A stretch of 64,000 nucleotides of DNA from Candidatus Thorarchaeota archaeon MP8T_1 (GCA_002825465.1 PJER01000008.1:21980-85979), one strand, 5' to 3'; shown: positions 53,061 through 62,609, numbered from the stretch's first letter. A program made the numbers and translations. The notes: generated by a model from the sequence alone, not told the origin.

Positions 53061-53570
53061 ATGAGGTCAGTGAAAGTGGCATCGGACATATTCATTCATT
53101 ACTTGACCACAACTGGACTTGAGAAATCGGTGAAGGTCAAATCTGATGAAACTGTAATCAATCTCGATCTTAGAGATATGATCTCTGTTGATTTGCTTCC
53201 CCTCATTTGGTGCGAAAACCTCGAATCCTTATCTATTCGAAACAACTCGTTAACTGAGATAGATTTGTCACCTTTAGAAAAATGCGGCAAGAACTTCAAA
53301 GTCCTGAACCTAAGTCACAATCGTCTTCAGGAATTAAACCTGGAACCTTTGAGTTGTTGTCCAAATCTACTTGAAGTGAAATTGAAAAATAATAGACTGA
53401 AACGAGTAGATCTGTCTCCATTATTTCAATGTGCAAATCTTGAGGAACTGGGTCTCGATGAAGAAGTATCATTGACCGCAGATCTCTTGCTTCGTTCGGT
53501 AGGAAGCTGGCCAGAAGTGTTAGTTGAGCGATATCATAGAATTCTATGGAAATCAGATTCAATTGGTTAG
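53061..53570 (+). CDS. Leucine-rich-repeat protein
   Basis: 169 residues. Four to five LRR units are visible (NLDLRDMISVDLLPLIWCENLESLSIRNNSLTEIDLSPLEKCGKNFKVLNLSHNRLQELNLEPLSCCPNLLEVKLKNNRLKRVDLSPLFQCANLEEL), each ~22-23 residues. No signal peptide or membrane helix, so cytoplasmic. LRR proteins bind partners; Asgard genomes are rich in them. The next gene starts 24 bases after the stop. Confidence 0.8.
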   Translation: MRSVKVASDIFIHYLTTTGLEKSVKVKSDETVINLDLRDMISVDLLPLIWCENLESLSIRNNSLTEIDLSPLEKCGKNFKVLNLSHNRLQELNLEPLSCCPNLLEVKLKNNRLKRVDLSPLFQCANLEELGLDEEVSLTADLLLRSVGSWPEVLVERYHRILWKSDSIG

Positions 53571-53593
53571 ACTACATCAAAGGAGGATTCTCG

Positions 53594-54400
53594 TTGGATA
53601 CAGGCCTTAGTGGAAAACATGTAGTTATCACCGGAGCATCAGGTGGAATTGGTTTTGAAACAGTGAAAATGTTTCTTGCTGAAGGAGCTAAAGTAACTGC
53701 AACATTCAACAGTAGTAAGAGAGAACTGGATTCATTGCAAAAATCTACACCCGACCAATTATTACTAGTGAAGGTAGACCAAACCCATGAGGAAGAAGTA
53801 GAGGACTTATTCTCACAAGCAAATACTAGGTTTGGGAGAGTAGATATCTTAGTTGCAAATGCAGGTATTGCTAATCATGAGGGGGTAGCAATACAGGATA
53901 TGACATTGAGTCAATGGGAAAGGACTATCTCAGTTAATCTTACAGGTGCGTTCTTGTGTGCAAAATACTTCTTTGTAAACCTTGAGAAATATAGGGATGA
54001 TTCAGCTTCGCTAATCCTTATTGGATCAACTGCAGGATTCTTTGGTGAAGCGTGGTATTGCGACTATGCAACAAGTAAAGCAGGAATGCATGGTCTCATG
54101 ATGAGTTTGAAGAATGAGATTTCACATATTGCTCCTAAAGGGAGAGTAAATCTGGTAAATCCAGGATGGACCCTCACCCCAATGGCAGAAGAAGCTCTCA
54201 CAGACAAAGATATGGTAACCCGAATTCTTCAGACGATCCCAATGCGGAAGACAGCTAAACCACATGATATTGCTTCTGCAATTCTCTATTTCGCATCTGA
54301 TGTCCTCTCAGGACATGTAAGTGGACAAACAATCAATATTGCTGGAGGAATGGAAGGACGAGTTCTATTTACTCCAGGAGAGATTAATCCTCTGGAATAG
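53594..54400 (+). CDS. SDR-family oxidoreductase
   Basis: 268 residues from TTG 53594, preceded by AAAGGAGG at seven bases; ATG 53546 would overlap the LRR gene. The classical SDR motifs are TGASGGIG, NAGIA, SER in LIGSTAG and the catalytic YATSK. It ends IASAILYFASDVLSGHVSGQTINIAGGM. NAD(P)H-dependent reduction or oxidation of an alcohol/ketone; 3-oxoacyl-ACP-reductase-like by sequence, substrate unknown. It overlaps convergently by 17 bases with the small membrane gene downstream. Confidence 0.88.
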   Translation: MDTGLSGKHVVITGASGGIGFETVKMFLAEGAKVTATFNSSKRELDSLQKSTPDQLLLVKVDQTHEEEVEDLFSQANTRFGRVDILVANAGIANHEGVAIQDMTLSQWERTISVNLTGAFLCAKYFFVNLEKYRDDSASLILIGSTAGFFGEAWYCDYATSKAGMHGLMMSLKNEISHIAPKGRVNLVNPGWTLTPMAEEALTDKDMVTRILQTIPMRKTAKPHDIASAILYFASDVLSGHVSGQTINIAGGMEGRVLFTPGEINPLE

Positions 54401-54653
54401 ACCCCTTTGGTCGGTTCTGAAAGGTCTCAGTCTTCTTGCGTTCTTCTCGCTTACCAATTGGAAAAGGAACAGTTGAAGAACCTCGGATTCCGGGATAGTA
54501 AACTCCAGCGGCCTCATCATGAGAGTCATGCGAATAAAGCATAGTCAATCCCTCGGGTTTTTCAGATGCCCTACTGGTTCTTCTGTCTGATCCAGCATAA
54601 ATGATGATAGCTACTGCAAAAATGAAGAATGCAAGAATGGCATATCCAAGCAC
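54384..54653 (-). CDS. Small single-helix membrane protein
   Basis: 89 residues from GTG 54653, preceded by AGGAGG at seven bases. One N-terminal membrane helix (YAILAFFIFAVAIIIYAG) is followed by a polar, charged cytoplasmic or outer tail (SHDSHDEAAGVYYPGIRG). No family recognised. Its 3' end overlaps the SDR gene end by 17 bases. Confidence 0.6.
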   Translation of the reverse strand: MLGYAILAFFIFAVAIIIYAGSDRRTSRASEKPEGLTMLYSHDSHDEAAGVYYPGIRGSSTVPFPIGKREERKKTETFQNRPKGSIPED

Positions 54654-54730
54654 GATAATTCCTCCTATGAGAATATATCATCGAAAGTTTATAGGGTTAT
54701 GCAGTTTTTGATTTTGGTCAAGGGTAAAGA

Positions 54731-55528
54731 TTGAAGTCTGAAGCAGCGAGATATATCTTGAATTCAATGACAGCTTTTGATGACATCACACTTGCTTATG
54801 ATAACACGATTGATTGGGAATCTCGTCTCAAACGTGAGATGCCATTCATTCTTTCGCAGATAGAGAACACAAAGAATCCAAGAATTTTAGATTTAGCGAG
54901 TGGAAGTGGTAGACATTCTATCTCTTTGGCATTGCATGGAGTTGATGTGATAGGAATAGATTCTAGCAAGAGTATGATCCATGCAGCTGAGAAGAATGCT
55001 ATCGAGCAGGGTGTAAGACCTCGTTTTATTGAAGCTAGTATGGAGAATATGAAGGATGTAGTCGAAGGTCCATTTGATCTGGTTATTTGTCTTGGTAACT
55101 CACTGGCCCTCGTGAATAACATTGATTCTCTAAGTCAAGTTGTGAAGGACGTCTACGAACTACTCAAAGATGGAGCTTCATTTGTTGCACAGGTCCTTAA
55201 TTTCGAGGAGATTCACTGGACTGGGTTTAGGACTTTTCCTTCGAAAGTTGGAAAACTAAGCAGTGGAGAAGAGATTACATTTTCAAGAATGTTTGAACAT
55301 TCTGATTATCCAACCTCATCAACACTTGTAATGTCAGCTTTTAGGAGAGAAGGTGAAGAGTGGATATCAGAAGTTACAACCCAAAAAGTTCTCAATCTAA
55401 AGCATGACCAGATGATGAATATGCTTGAAGAGGTAGGTTTCAGTAGTGTTGAGATATTCTCGAATTACGAAAGAAAGAGCTTAGATAAGAAGTATGACCG
55501 AAGTATGGTCATACTTGCTGTGAAATAA
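54731..55528 (+). CDS. Class I SAM-dependent methyltransferase
   Basis: 265 residues. SAM-binding pattern ILDLASGSGRHSISLALHGVDVIGIDSSKSMIHAAEKN (motif I and following acidic residue), then FDLVICLGNSLALVNNIDSLSQVVKDVYELLKDGASFVAQVLNF (motifs II-III), and an added C-terminal strand region. Resembles Methyltransf_25 proteins such as glycine or small-molecule methyltransferases. Start TTG 54731 has AGGGT upstream; ATG 54767 is a possible later start. It ends one base before the convergent C39-like peptidase gene. Confidence 0.85.
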   Translation: MKSEAARYILNSMTAFDDITLAYDNTIDWESRLKREMPFILSQIENTKNPRILDLASGSGRHSISLALHGVDVIGIDSSKSMIHAAEKNAIEQGVRPRFIEASMENMKDVVEGPFDLVICLGNSLALVNNIDSLSQVVKDVYELLKDGASFVAQVLNFEEIHWTGFRTFPSKVGKLSSGEEITFSRMFEHSDYPTSSTLVMSAFRREGEEWISEVTTQKVLNLKHDQMMNMLEEVGFSSVEIFSNYERKSLDKKYDRSMVILAVK

Positions 55529-55529
55529 T

Positions 55530-57083
55530 CTAAGCCTTTGATTGTCGTCTTTTTCTACTGATTATAGCGGCAGTAAGTACAACAAATACTGCTCCAATCC
55601 CAGAAACCGACGAAACGGAAGGTAATCCGGACTCTGAAAGTTCCCTTTCGAGCGCATCTGCAGCAGCATCCCAGGCATCTGCGATTGCGATGAGATGTGT
55701 GCGGATTTCTGCAAGTTCTTCCTGATGCATTGTTATTGCAGATGAGAGATCTCCATCATTCTGATACTGAGAAGAAATATTGTAGAAAGTCTTTGTCGCT
55801 AATTTAATTCCAGAGGAGTAGAATGGAGTATTCATTGTGGAATTATCTGAAAACACCTCAAGATGTGGAATCGCAGGCGAACCTGCAGCAATGAATTCAT
55901 CCAAATCTAGACTCGGTAACAATCCTGGAAGAGTATAGAGTGCTACTCGATAAGCTTGATGTTGCAGGGTTGAGTAGGATTCAATTTCAAGGCCCAAATT
56001 CGCAATGATTCCCGCTTTGGTTTGAAGGTCATACTCATCAAATTCATCAATAAATGAAGAGATACCAGTTTCTGTGAGATCACTAGCCAACGCTCTGAAT
56101 GCGTCAGCTCCAAAATTCCAGAAGAATACTTCTTCAGCATCAGGAGAGTAGGAAGTTCTGTCACCACGTAATCTATCTATGGTGTAAGTTGCCAGATTTA
56201 ACTCTAAATCTTCAGGAACTCCGTCTCCAGGTTTGATTACTGTAACAGCATATGAAGCCAACCAAGACTGATTCAGAGATGTAAAGTTCATATCATAGAA
56301 CCAACTTCCATCATCAGGGAATGTAGCTGGATCATCAAAAAGCCCAATTGCTGGGTCCATGATTCGTACTGTACCTGTAGTTTCGTTGTATCCAAAAACC
56401 AGAACCGAGTGAGTAGGAGTTGGGTCAGTTATACCTAAGTTTCTGAGAAAATCATAATCTTCAGCAGGTAGATTCTGTAGATTAGCATAGATTGATACTG
56501 GAAATCCACTATCTATACTACTCTTCAATACTTGGAATGCTTCATCCCATCCATCAATCTCGGTCCAGTTTACACTGGATAATTCAAATGATAGTGATAG
56601 AAGCTGTGCGAACTCACTGGCATCACTATCCATATAGAGTTCTATTTCAAATCCAAATAGATCTGAGAGCGTATTTTGGACACTCTGTTGTTTATACAAA
56701 GGTCCGGGCAGAACAGTCCAGATATCGTCATATCGCAGATAACTGAATGAAAAACCAATACCTGTAGCTGCGCATACTTCTGCAAGATCTAAATCAATGT
56801 TAATTGTTGAAAGTGCCATTGAAAGACTAGCCCAAGAACAGAATCCGTTGGTCTGTTGCCAAACATAGGGAATATCCGTCACATACCCAGAGTCCGCCAG
56901 CTGATTTGTTATGTAGGAATCATCAACACCTGTAAGCGATTCCTGATGGTCTAAAATAGTTAAAGTGCTTGTAAGTGATAAGATAAGCAAAACTACACAT
57001 ATTTCTGCTAAGAAAATAAATCGAAGCTTGGTAACAGATACCAAGCTGTCGATCTTTGTACTATGCTGAGGTTGTACTGTCAA
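55530..57083 (-). CDS. Membrane-anchored C39-like cysteine peptidase
   Basis: 517 residues. An N-terminal membrane segment (FIFLAEICVVLLILSLTSTLTIL) is followed by a papain-like C39 domain: DIPYVWQQTNGFCSWASLSMAL with the nucleophile Cys, GFPVSIYANLQ, THSVLVFGYNETTGTVRIMDPAIGLFDD with the His and Asp. A helical region (~200 residues) and a C-terminal membrane helix (GIGAVFVVLTAAII) follow. The domain is outside the cell, held by two anchors. The gene is last in an operon with an ABC exporter; C39 peptidases are often linked with peptide export. Start is TTG 57083 after GAGGGG. Confidence 0.8.
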   Translation of the reverse strand: MTVQPQHSTKIDSLVSVTKLRFIFLAEICVVLLILSLTSTLTILDHQESLTGVDDSYITNQLADSGYVTDIPYVWQQTNGFCSWASLSMALSTINIDLDLAEVCAATGIGFSFSYLRYDDIWTVLPGPLYKQQSVQNTLSDLFGFEIELYMDSDASEFAQLLSLSFELSSVNWTEIDGWDEAFQVLKSSIDSGFPVSIYANLQNLPAEDYDFLRNLGITDPTPTHSVLVFGYNETTGTVRIMDPAIGLFDDPATFPDDGSWFYDMNFTSLNQSWLASYAVTVIKPGDGVPEDLELNLATYTIDRLRGDRTSYSPDAEEVFFWNFGADAFRALASDLTETGISSFIDEFDEYDLQTKAGIIANLGLEIESYSTLQHQAYRVALYTLPGLLPSLDLDEFIAAGSPAIPHLEVFSDNSTMNTPFYSSGIKLATKTFYNISSQYQNDGDLSSAITMHQEELAEIRTHLIAIADAWDAAADALERELSESGLPSVSSVSGIGAVFVVLTAAIISRKRRQSKA

Positions 57084-57098
57084 GGATATCCCCTCAGA

Positions 57099-58784
57099 CT
57101 AGTTGTCAGGACTGGAGAGCTTACGAATTCCTGTCCACACAAAAAGTCCTCCGATTGCCCACTGTACAAGTATTCCAACAAATGACATCCCGTACATCAT
57201 ATTTCCAGGACCAAAGATGTTTTCCAAGATTCCAAAGAAATCGATATTGAGAGCTATTGATATGAACACATCAGCAAGCAAGACCCCGATAATTGAGAAC
57301 TCTGCAATCATGACTGACATCATGACGTTTGTCTGATGCGCCGGAGATTTCGTGTCCTCATAATTTGGATTGCCAGCAGTCACACCAGTTGCAACTAACA
57401 TGCCACCAAATATTGCCATGTATCCTAATCCAGCTACCATCAACGTCTCAAAGAGTGTCATCGTAACCAAGATATTCAGTATAACAGTAGGGATTATAAT
57501 AAGTACAATCCCAATCAGTGCTTGAGTAACGATTCGACTCTTTACATATCTTGATGCACCTGAAGGAGTACCTTGGATGATCCATAGTTGATCTTTACTC
57601 TCTAGGAATCCTGCACCTGCAAATGGCATCGCACCTACAAGCGCCATCATTGCAACTATTGTGACGAACATATCACCTAGTGTAAAGGCTTCATCCCCAA
57701 TATCCATAGACATCATGATTACCGGCATGATTGTTGATAGGACTACTCCATAGAAGATCTTAGAGAGATTCTGAGCCTTTCTCATAAAGTCCTTGAAATT
57801 AGTGACCATTAGAGACCCAAATGCGCCTGGGGCTAATCGTCGTACACCACGTAGAATGACATTTTCCTTTCCGACAGTTGTGACAATTTCGGTACGAACA
57901 CCAGCCTCAATTGTAAAGACTCTATCTGACAATCCCAAACCAAGTCCGATTGATAATAATACAAATCCACCCATTAGAGCAGCACTACTTAGCAGATCTA
58001 ATTGTAGAATACTTCCAAAACCAATGATCTGTGATCCTGTGAGTCCAACACCGTTGAATGTCACAGCAAACCAGCTCATGGTGTCTGCAAACCAGGTGGA
58101 TGGTAGTACCAGAAATGCATTCATTCCCATCATTTCAGACATAGTAGGTAGGAAGAACATCAGACCATACATTGGAATGATGACAACAACAGCAACAATC
58201 ATTGCTAATGCCTTTGCTATATCATTACCTCGAGATGAATCACCCAATCTAGCCTGAATGATACTGGTTATGAAATTAGATAGCCATATTGTACCTAATG
58301 ATAACATAGTAATCACTCCGTAAATCAGGATCTGTCCGATGATGTTGACTTCAAATGCCAATACTAGGGGAGTAATCAAGAGAGGTGCAAGAAAAATCAC
58401 AATCAATCCGAAAAGAGGAATCTTACCTACGAAAGTTCCAGTCATGATAGCTCTTGTTCGAACATTATTTGAAAGGAATATTTCCCATTGTCCGATCTTG
58501 ATCTCTTGTAGTGCATATGATAGAGGAAATAGTAAGAGTACAATCCAAAGGAATAGTGATACTGTCCGCATAAGACCTGGAAATATTACCTGAAGCAGGG
58601 GTTGAAGGGCTTCGATTGGAATCATCACATTGATGATTCCGCCAATCAATAGAGGTGCTCCTATAATAGCCCAGAAAAAGGCTATTGAAAAGAGCGCTCC
58701 TAGGTATACTCGCCTATGCGACCTCATACTTGCAGAGAGTACCAAGAATTCTGCCTTTGCAATTGCAAGCCATTGTCGCACCAC
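57099..58784 (-). CDS. ABC transporter permease (ABC-2-like, 12 helices)
   Basis: 561 residues with about twelve membrane helices and a basic inner loop (residues ~295-330, VGKENVILRGVRRLAPGAFG). It resembles ABC-2-type permeases without further family marks. The ATPase gene lies five bases upstream and the C39-like peptidase gene 15 bases downstream, all on the minus strand, so they make one operon. Direction is probably export, because the ATPase is of the drug/lipid/peptide-export type. Confidence 0.82.
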   Translation of the reverse strand: MVRQWLAIAKAEFLVLSASMRSHRRVYLGALFSIAFFWAIIGAPLLIGGIINVMIPIEALQPLLQVIFPGLMRTVSLFLWIVLLLFPLSYALQEIKIGQWEIFLSNNVRTRAIMTGTFVGKIPLFGLIVIFLAPLLITPLVLAFEVNIIGQILIYGVITMLSLGTIWLSNFITSIIQARLGDSSRGNDIAKALAMIVAVVVIIPMYGLMFFLPTMSEMMGMNAFLVLPSTWFADTMSWFAVTFNGVGLTGSQIIGFGSILQLDLLSSAALMGGFVLLSIGLGLGLSDRVFTIEAGVRTEIVTTVGKENVILRGVRRLAPGAFGSLMVTNFKDFMRKAQNLSKIFYGVVLSTIMPVIMMSMDIGDEAFTLGDMFVTIVAMMALVGAMPFAGAGFLESKDQLWIIQGTPSGASRYVKSRIVTQALIGIVLIIIPTVILNILVTMTLFETLMVAGLGYMAIFGGMLVATGVTAGNPNYEDTKSPAHQTNVMMSVMIAEFSIIGVLLADVFISIALNIDFFGILENIFGPGNMMYGMSFVGILVQWAIGGLFVWTGIRKLSSPDN

Positions 58785-58789
58785 TTACA

Positions 58790-59560
58790 TTACCTCCATG
58801 CAAGAAGTGCTTCTCTGTCAACATGTCCGCCAACAACTTTCAAGTATGCATCTTCAAGATCATCCACTTTCATATTGTCAATGATCTCGTTTGGTGCGCC
58901 ATGAACTACTAGTTCTCCCTCATTAAGAATACCAATCATATCACAGACATCCTCCGCAAAAGAGGTCTGATGTGTACAGATGAAGAAACTAGTATCGGTT
59001 TCCTCTGCCAGTGCTAGAATCAAGTCCTTGACAAGTGCACTTGCTGCAGGATCCAATCTTGATGTTGGCTCATCCAGGAATACTAGCTTAGGTTCATGTA
59101 GAAGGGTCGATGCAACCAATACTTTCTGTTTCATTCCAGAGGAGTATGATTCCAGAAGGTCGTCTTGTCTACCTTCAAGTCCCAGCATTCCTAACAGACT
59201 GTCAATACGTCTGTTCAGAGTCTCACCATTCTTTCCATTTAGTGCTCCTATGAACTCCAGAAATTCTACTGCTGATAGCTTAGAGTACAATCCCGGGGAC
59301 TCGGGGAGCAGACCAGTTATACCCTTGACATCATCTCGTGAAGAGTCAATATCAAAACCACATACTGTGGCGGTACCGCTGGTCTGCCTTAGGAGACCGG
59401 AGAGAATACGTACTGTTGTGGTCTTCCCTGCACCATTGGGTCCAAGGAAACCAAACCTGCTACCAGAGGAAACCTCTAGGTTCAGATTTCTTACAGCCTG
59501 AACAGGGCCAAAGCTCTTCTTCAGGCCTTGCGTTTGAATAACCGTGCCGTTTCGTGCCAA
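58790..59560 (-). CDS. ABC transporter ATP-binding protein
   Basis: 256 residues. Walker A GPNGAGKTTTVR, signature YSSGMKQKV, Walker B LVFLDEPTSRLDP, and switch His in CTHQTSFAEDV; this is the export-type ATPase with CcmA/NatA-like layout. TTG 59560 starts the gene, just 20 bases from a perfect palindrome (59580-59597). It powers the permease at 57099. Confidence 0.92.
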   Translation of the reverse strand: MARNGTVIQTQGLKKSFGPVQAVRNLNLEVSSGSRFGFLGPNGAGKTTTVRILSGLLRQTSGTATVCGFDIDSSRDDVKGITGLLPESPGLYSKLSAVEFLEFIGALNGKNGETLNRRIDSLLGMLGLEGRQDDLLESYSSGMKQKVLVASTLLHEPKLVFLDEPTSRLDPAASALVKDLILALAEETDTSFFICTHQTSFAEDVCDMIGILNEGELVVHGAPNEIIDNMKVDDLEDAYLKVVGGHVDREALLAWR

Positions 59561-59579
59561 CTTTTTCGCGTCCTTTGAT

Positions 59580-59641
59580 GCTGTAAAAGTTTACAGCGCC
59601 ATGGTAAAGATTTATATTCGTTCGCTTATAAATGTTTACCA
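59580..59641. promoter_or_regulatory. Palindromic operator region between ABC operon and bPH2 operon
   Basis: A perfect 8-bp inverted repeat GCTGTAAA-AG-TTTACAGC (59580-59597) and a spaced one, TGGTAAA (59602-59608) with TTTACCA (59635-59641), both built on GTAAA/TTTAC half-sites. A fifth GTAAA lies at 59650. The region holds the promoters of both divergent operons, with TATA-like TTTATATTC at 59610-59618. Binding factor unknown; the neighbouring 59656 gene is a candidate. Confidence 0.6.
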
Positions 59642-59655
59642 GAACGCAGTAAAGT

Positions 59656-60363
59656 TTGACCGCAGAAAAAGAAAAGGTTAAAACGGAGCGTTACGCGAGG
59701 AATAATGCAATGGGACTTCTCTCAACTCACGAAGCAGTGGTCTGGTGGGAATATCATCATGGAAAACCCACCTCAGATATCTTTAGTGAGTATGAGAAGA
59801 TGTCCGACATGCCTGACTATCTCTTTGATATCTTGGGTACTGAGATTGAAGACAAGATTGGAGATCCAAAGAAAGCATCCAAAGAGAAGGAGAAGATACG
59901 AAAGGTACAGTTCTCAAGCGCAGCCTATGTTTCTAGGGTACTTAGTAGGGCTAAGTCAAAGATTGAAGATTCCCTGAAGCAACATGCGAACAGTCACCGA
60001 TTAGATATGGTGAATGTCGATGGTGAGAAAGGAGTCCTCACAGGGTTTGACTATCAAGCTAATACGAATGTGTACATTGTTTTCACACTCAAACTTGGAG
60101 TGATTGTCTGGTACGAGCATAGTAGCTACGGTGGTAAGCTATGCGATGGAACACCTGTCAATCCTAGGGTAAAGAGTGATGGAAAGCAGTGTCCCAGACT
60201 TGAAGAGTGTAGAGAGACCCTCGACACAATTCTCGACGAATATAACCTCACTATGACCCCGAAAGAAGAAGAGATGTACATGACTGAACAGTCTATCAGG
60301 ATCTTTGGCAAGCTTGGTGCTAAACAACTTCCTCGCTACCAACGAGAAACACAAGGTGAATAA
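59656..60363 (+). CDS. Putative DNA-binding regulator with Tfx-like HTH
   Basis: 235 residues. Two parts of the N-terminal region look like an HTH: STHEAVVWWEYHHGKPTSDI and, after an insertion, SSAAYVSRVLSRAKSKIEDSL, which resembles the recognition end of Tfx or sigma-region-4 motifs. Residues ~110-180 form a beta-rich domain (RLDMVNVDGEKGVLTGFDYQANTNVYIVFTLKLGVIVWYEH) with two cysteines. Function is inferred from shape only. It is first in the rightward operon and shares a palindromic intergenic region with the divergent ABC operon, so it may regulate both. Start TTG 59656 lacks a Shine-Dalgarno. Confidence 0.6.
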   Translation: MTAEKEKVKTERYARNNAMGLLSTHEAVVWWEYHHGKPTSDIFSEYEKMSDMPDYLFDILGTEIEDKIGDPKKASKEKEKIRKVQFSSAAYVSRVLSRAKSKIEDSLKQHANSHRLDMVNVDGEKGVLTGFDYQANTNVYIVFTLKLGVIVWYEHSSYGGKLCDGTPVNPRVKSDGKQCPRLEECRETLDTILDEYNLTMTPKEEEMYMTEQSIRIFGKLGAKQLPRYQRETQGE

Positions 60364-60367
60364 AAAA

Positions 60368-61093
60368 ATGAACGAGGAAGTAATTGCTGGGTATTTTCCA
60401 TCTATGGAAGGAATGCCCAGAGGAAAGACCTTCAAGCCATCAAAGGCTTTGAGGAATAAATACTGGTTTACCGCAGTTCTGACAGCAGTTTTTCTATGGC
60501 TGGCTACTGTTGGAGGATTCTATGGAATATCCTACCTGATATCATTGGATGAAGCCTGGAGTCATGCAGCACTCATGAACCAATGGCTAGGAATCCTGAT
60601 GTTCTGGGCCACAATTGTCAACATAACTTGGCTTGTCTTAGCATTCATTGGGATTTCGATATACATAGGATCTATTGAGTACTCAGTAATTTCAGAGAGC
60701 GGCGAAGCATCCCCTGAGATTTATGTTCGCAAGGGTATCATCAACATCACCAAGAAACATGTACCATTTAGAACAATAACCAACATCTCTTCACGAGCTG
60801 GTGTCTTAGACAGACTATTTGGTATTGGAAATGTTGAGATTCAGACTGCAGGTTATTCTGGTGGACCGACTGGTCAAACTGGACCTGAAGAGAAACTTGA
60901 GGGAATCAGAGCATTTGAGAAGCTTACAGAATTTGTCTTAGGAGAACTAAGAAAATTCAGAGATCCTTATACTACTGGAACTGAAGTAGTATTTCCACGT
61001 GAGGATGCAGTCCCACGTTTAGAGGGAACTCTGGATGATGACATTCTAACAGCAATCCGAGACATTCGTGAGATTCTTAGAGCTAAACTGTAA
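60368..61093 (+). CDS. bPH2 (PH-like, YdbS/YdbT-type) membrane protein 1
   Basis: 241 residues from ATG 60368, with AAGGTGA eight bases upstream. Two membrane helices (residues ~35-55 and ~75-100) are followed by a bPH2/DUF304 domain with the core IEYSVISESGE, EIYVRKGIINITKKHVPFRTITNISSRAGVLDRLFGIGNVEIQTAGYSG. The C-terminal tail (LRKFRDPYTTGTEVVFPRE ... ILTAIRDIREIL) recurs in the next two genes. Bacterial bPH2 proteins of the YdbST type are linked to membrane stress and bacteriocin resistance; here the role is unknown. Confidence 0.82.
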   Translation: MNEEVIAGYFPSMEGMPRGKTFKPSKALRNKYWFTAVLTAVFLWLATVGGFYGISYLISLDEAWSHAALMNQWLGILMFWATIVNITWLVLAFIGISIYIGSIEYSVISESGEASPEIYVRKGIINITKKHVPFRTITNISSRAGVLDRLFGIGNVEIQTAGYSGGPTGQTGPEEKLEGIRAFEKLTEFVLGELRKFRDPYTTGTEVVFPREDAVPRLEGTLDDDILTAIRDIREILRAKL

Positions 61094-61115
61094 TAGTATA
61101 GGTAAGGTTAGGAAA

Positions 61116-61880
61116 ATGGGAAGCGAAGAAGGAAGAGTCATCAAACCACCAATGGAGACTGTTGCAAGTGGCAGAGTATTCAAACCTGATTCTAGATTCT
61201 ACTACAAAGAATGGTTTGGATATACATTAGTTGCAGTAATCTTTTGGATGCTAGCAAATGGAGCACTCGTGCTTGGTTCATGGATCTATATGATGGACAA
61301 CAATGCGGGATGGAACACCTTCTTCGCCATATTCTTTGACGTATTTCCTATACTTAGCTTCTGGTATTGCATAGCGCTGGTGTTCTGGTGGCTTCCAATA
61401 ATGGTCGGCATCCCACTCTACATCAGAAGCATTGAGTATAGTGTGATATCAAAGTCTGGAACTGTAATGCCAGAAATTTACGTAAAGAAGGGTCTCATCA
61501 ATGTGACTCAAAAACACGTACCCTTTAGAACTATTACCAACATTAGCAGTCGAGCAGGTCCTGTTGATCGACTCTTTGGTATCGGTACTGTAGAGATACA
61601 GACTGCTGGATCTTCTGGAGCTGGCGGTCCTGGTGGACAAGTGGGACCCGAAGAGAAGCTTGAGGGAATAACATTCTATGAGCAGGTCCGTGATTTTATA
61701 CTCCAGGAACTCCGAAGGTTTAGAGACCCTTACGTTGTTGGGACTGAGGTCGTTCTACCCCGTGATGAGGAAATCCCTCGATTAAGTGATAGTCTTGATG
61801 ATGAGATGCTTATCACTCTACGAGAGATACGAGATGTGCTCGAACGAATTGATAGAAAAATAGACAAGGAGGACCTATAA
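61116..61880 (+). CDS. bPH2 (PH-like) membrane protein 2
   Basis: 254 residues from ATG 61116. Opening motif VIKPPMETVASGRVFKPDSRFYYKEW, two membrane helices, then EIYVKKGLINVTQKHVPFRTITNISSRAGPVDRLFGIGTVEIQTAGSSGAGG and the shared tail. Tandem copy of the previous gene. The N-terminal KPPxExVASGxxxKP motif is shared with copies 3 and, in part, 4, so it is under selection. Confidence 0.82.
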   Translation: MGSEEGRVIKPPMETVASGRVFKPDSRFYYKEWFGYTLVAVIFWMLANGALVLGSWIYMMDNNAGWNTFFAIFFDVFPILSFWYCIALVFWWLPIMVGIPLYIRSIEYSVISKSGTVMPEIYVKKGLINVTQKHVPFRTITNISSRAGPVDRLFGIGTVEIQTAGSSGAGGPGGQVGPEEKLEGITFYEQVRDFILQELRRFRDPYVVGTEVVLPRDEEIPRLSDSLDDEMLITLREIRDVLERIDRKIDKEDL

Positions 61881-61882
61881 AA

Positions 61883-62596
61883 TTGGCAGAAGGTAAAGTA
61901 ATCAAGCCCCCAATTGAGAATGTTGCTAGTGGAAAGATAATCAAACCATCCAAAGCATTCCGGAACAAGATGTGGTTTACAGGTATTTTCGTTGCGATAA
62001 CACTCTGGTTAATTATATTTGGTTCATTTTGGTTCGTGTTATGGTTGGTAGGATATCTGACAGGGTCAGGGCCAGGTTCTATTTTCGAATACTGGTGGTT
62101 GACTCTAAATCTCTGGTACTTGGTTCTGACAGCTATATGGTTGATTCCAGCCCTGATAATAGTCCCAATCTATCTCAGATCAATTGAGTACTCGGTTATC
62201 AGTGAAGAAGGAACTACCTCAAGAGAGATCTTTGTCAAAAAGGGTATCATTAACATCACACGTAAACATGTACCTTTCCGTACTATCACCAACATAAGTA
62301 GTCGAGCTGGTCTCTTTGACAGACTCTTTGGAATTGGTTCAATAGAAATCGAAACAGCAGGCTATTCAGGAGCTACTCAATCTGCTGAAGAGAAACTTGA
62401 GGGTATCACATTCTACGAAGAACTCAGAGACTTCATCCTACGAGAACTTAGAAAATTCAAGGATCCTTATGTCACTGGAACTGAAATTGTGTATCCAACC
62501 GATGAGCCAGTTCCACGATCTGAAGATACTCTCGAAGATGAGATTCTACTTGTACTGAGAGAGATTCGCGATTTACTTAAACGAGAGAGAAAGTGA
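61883..62596 (+). CDS. bPH2 (PH-like) membrane protein 3
   Basis: 237 residues. TTG 61883 follows AAGGAGG by nine bases. Motif VIKPPIENVASGKIIKPSKAFRNKMWF at the start, two membrane helices, and EIFVKKGIINITRKHVPFRTITNISSRAGLFDRLFGIGSIEIETAGYSG. It is two bases from copy 2, indicating one transcript and perhaps translation coupling. Confidence 0.82.
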   Translation: MAEGKVIKPPIENVASGKIIKPSKAFRNKMWFTGIFVAITLWLIIFGSFWFVLWLVGYLTGSGPGSIFEYWWLTLNLWYLVLTAIWLIPALIIVPIYLRSIEYSVISEEGTTSREIFVKKGIINITRKHVPFRTITNISSRAGLFDRLFGIGSIEIETAGYSGATQSAEEKLEGITFYEELRDFILRELRKFKDPYVTGTEIVYPTDEPVPRSEDTLEDEILLVLREIRDLLKRERK

Positions 62597-62609
62597 GGGA
62601 AGATACCAC

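Noticed and set aside
57793..58257. Antisense open frame inside the ABC permease
   Set aside because: Mirrors the permease gene and lacks any recognisable domain or ribosome-binding site.
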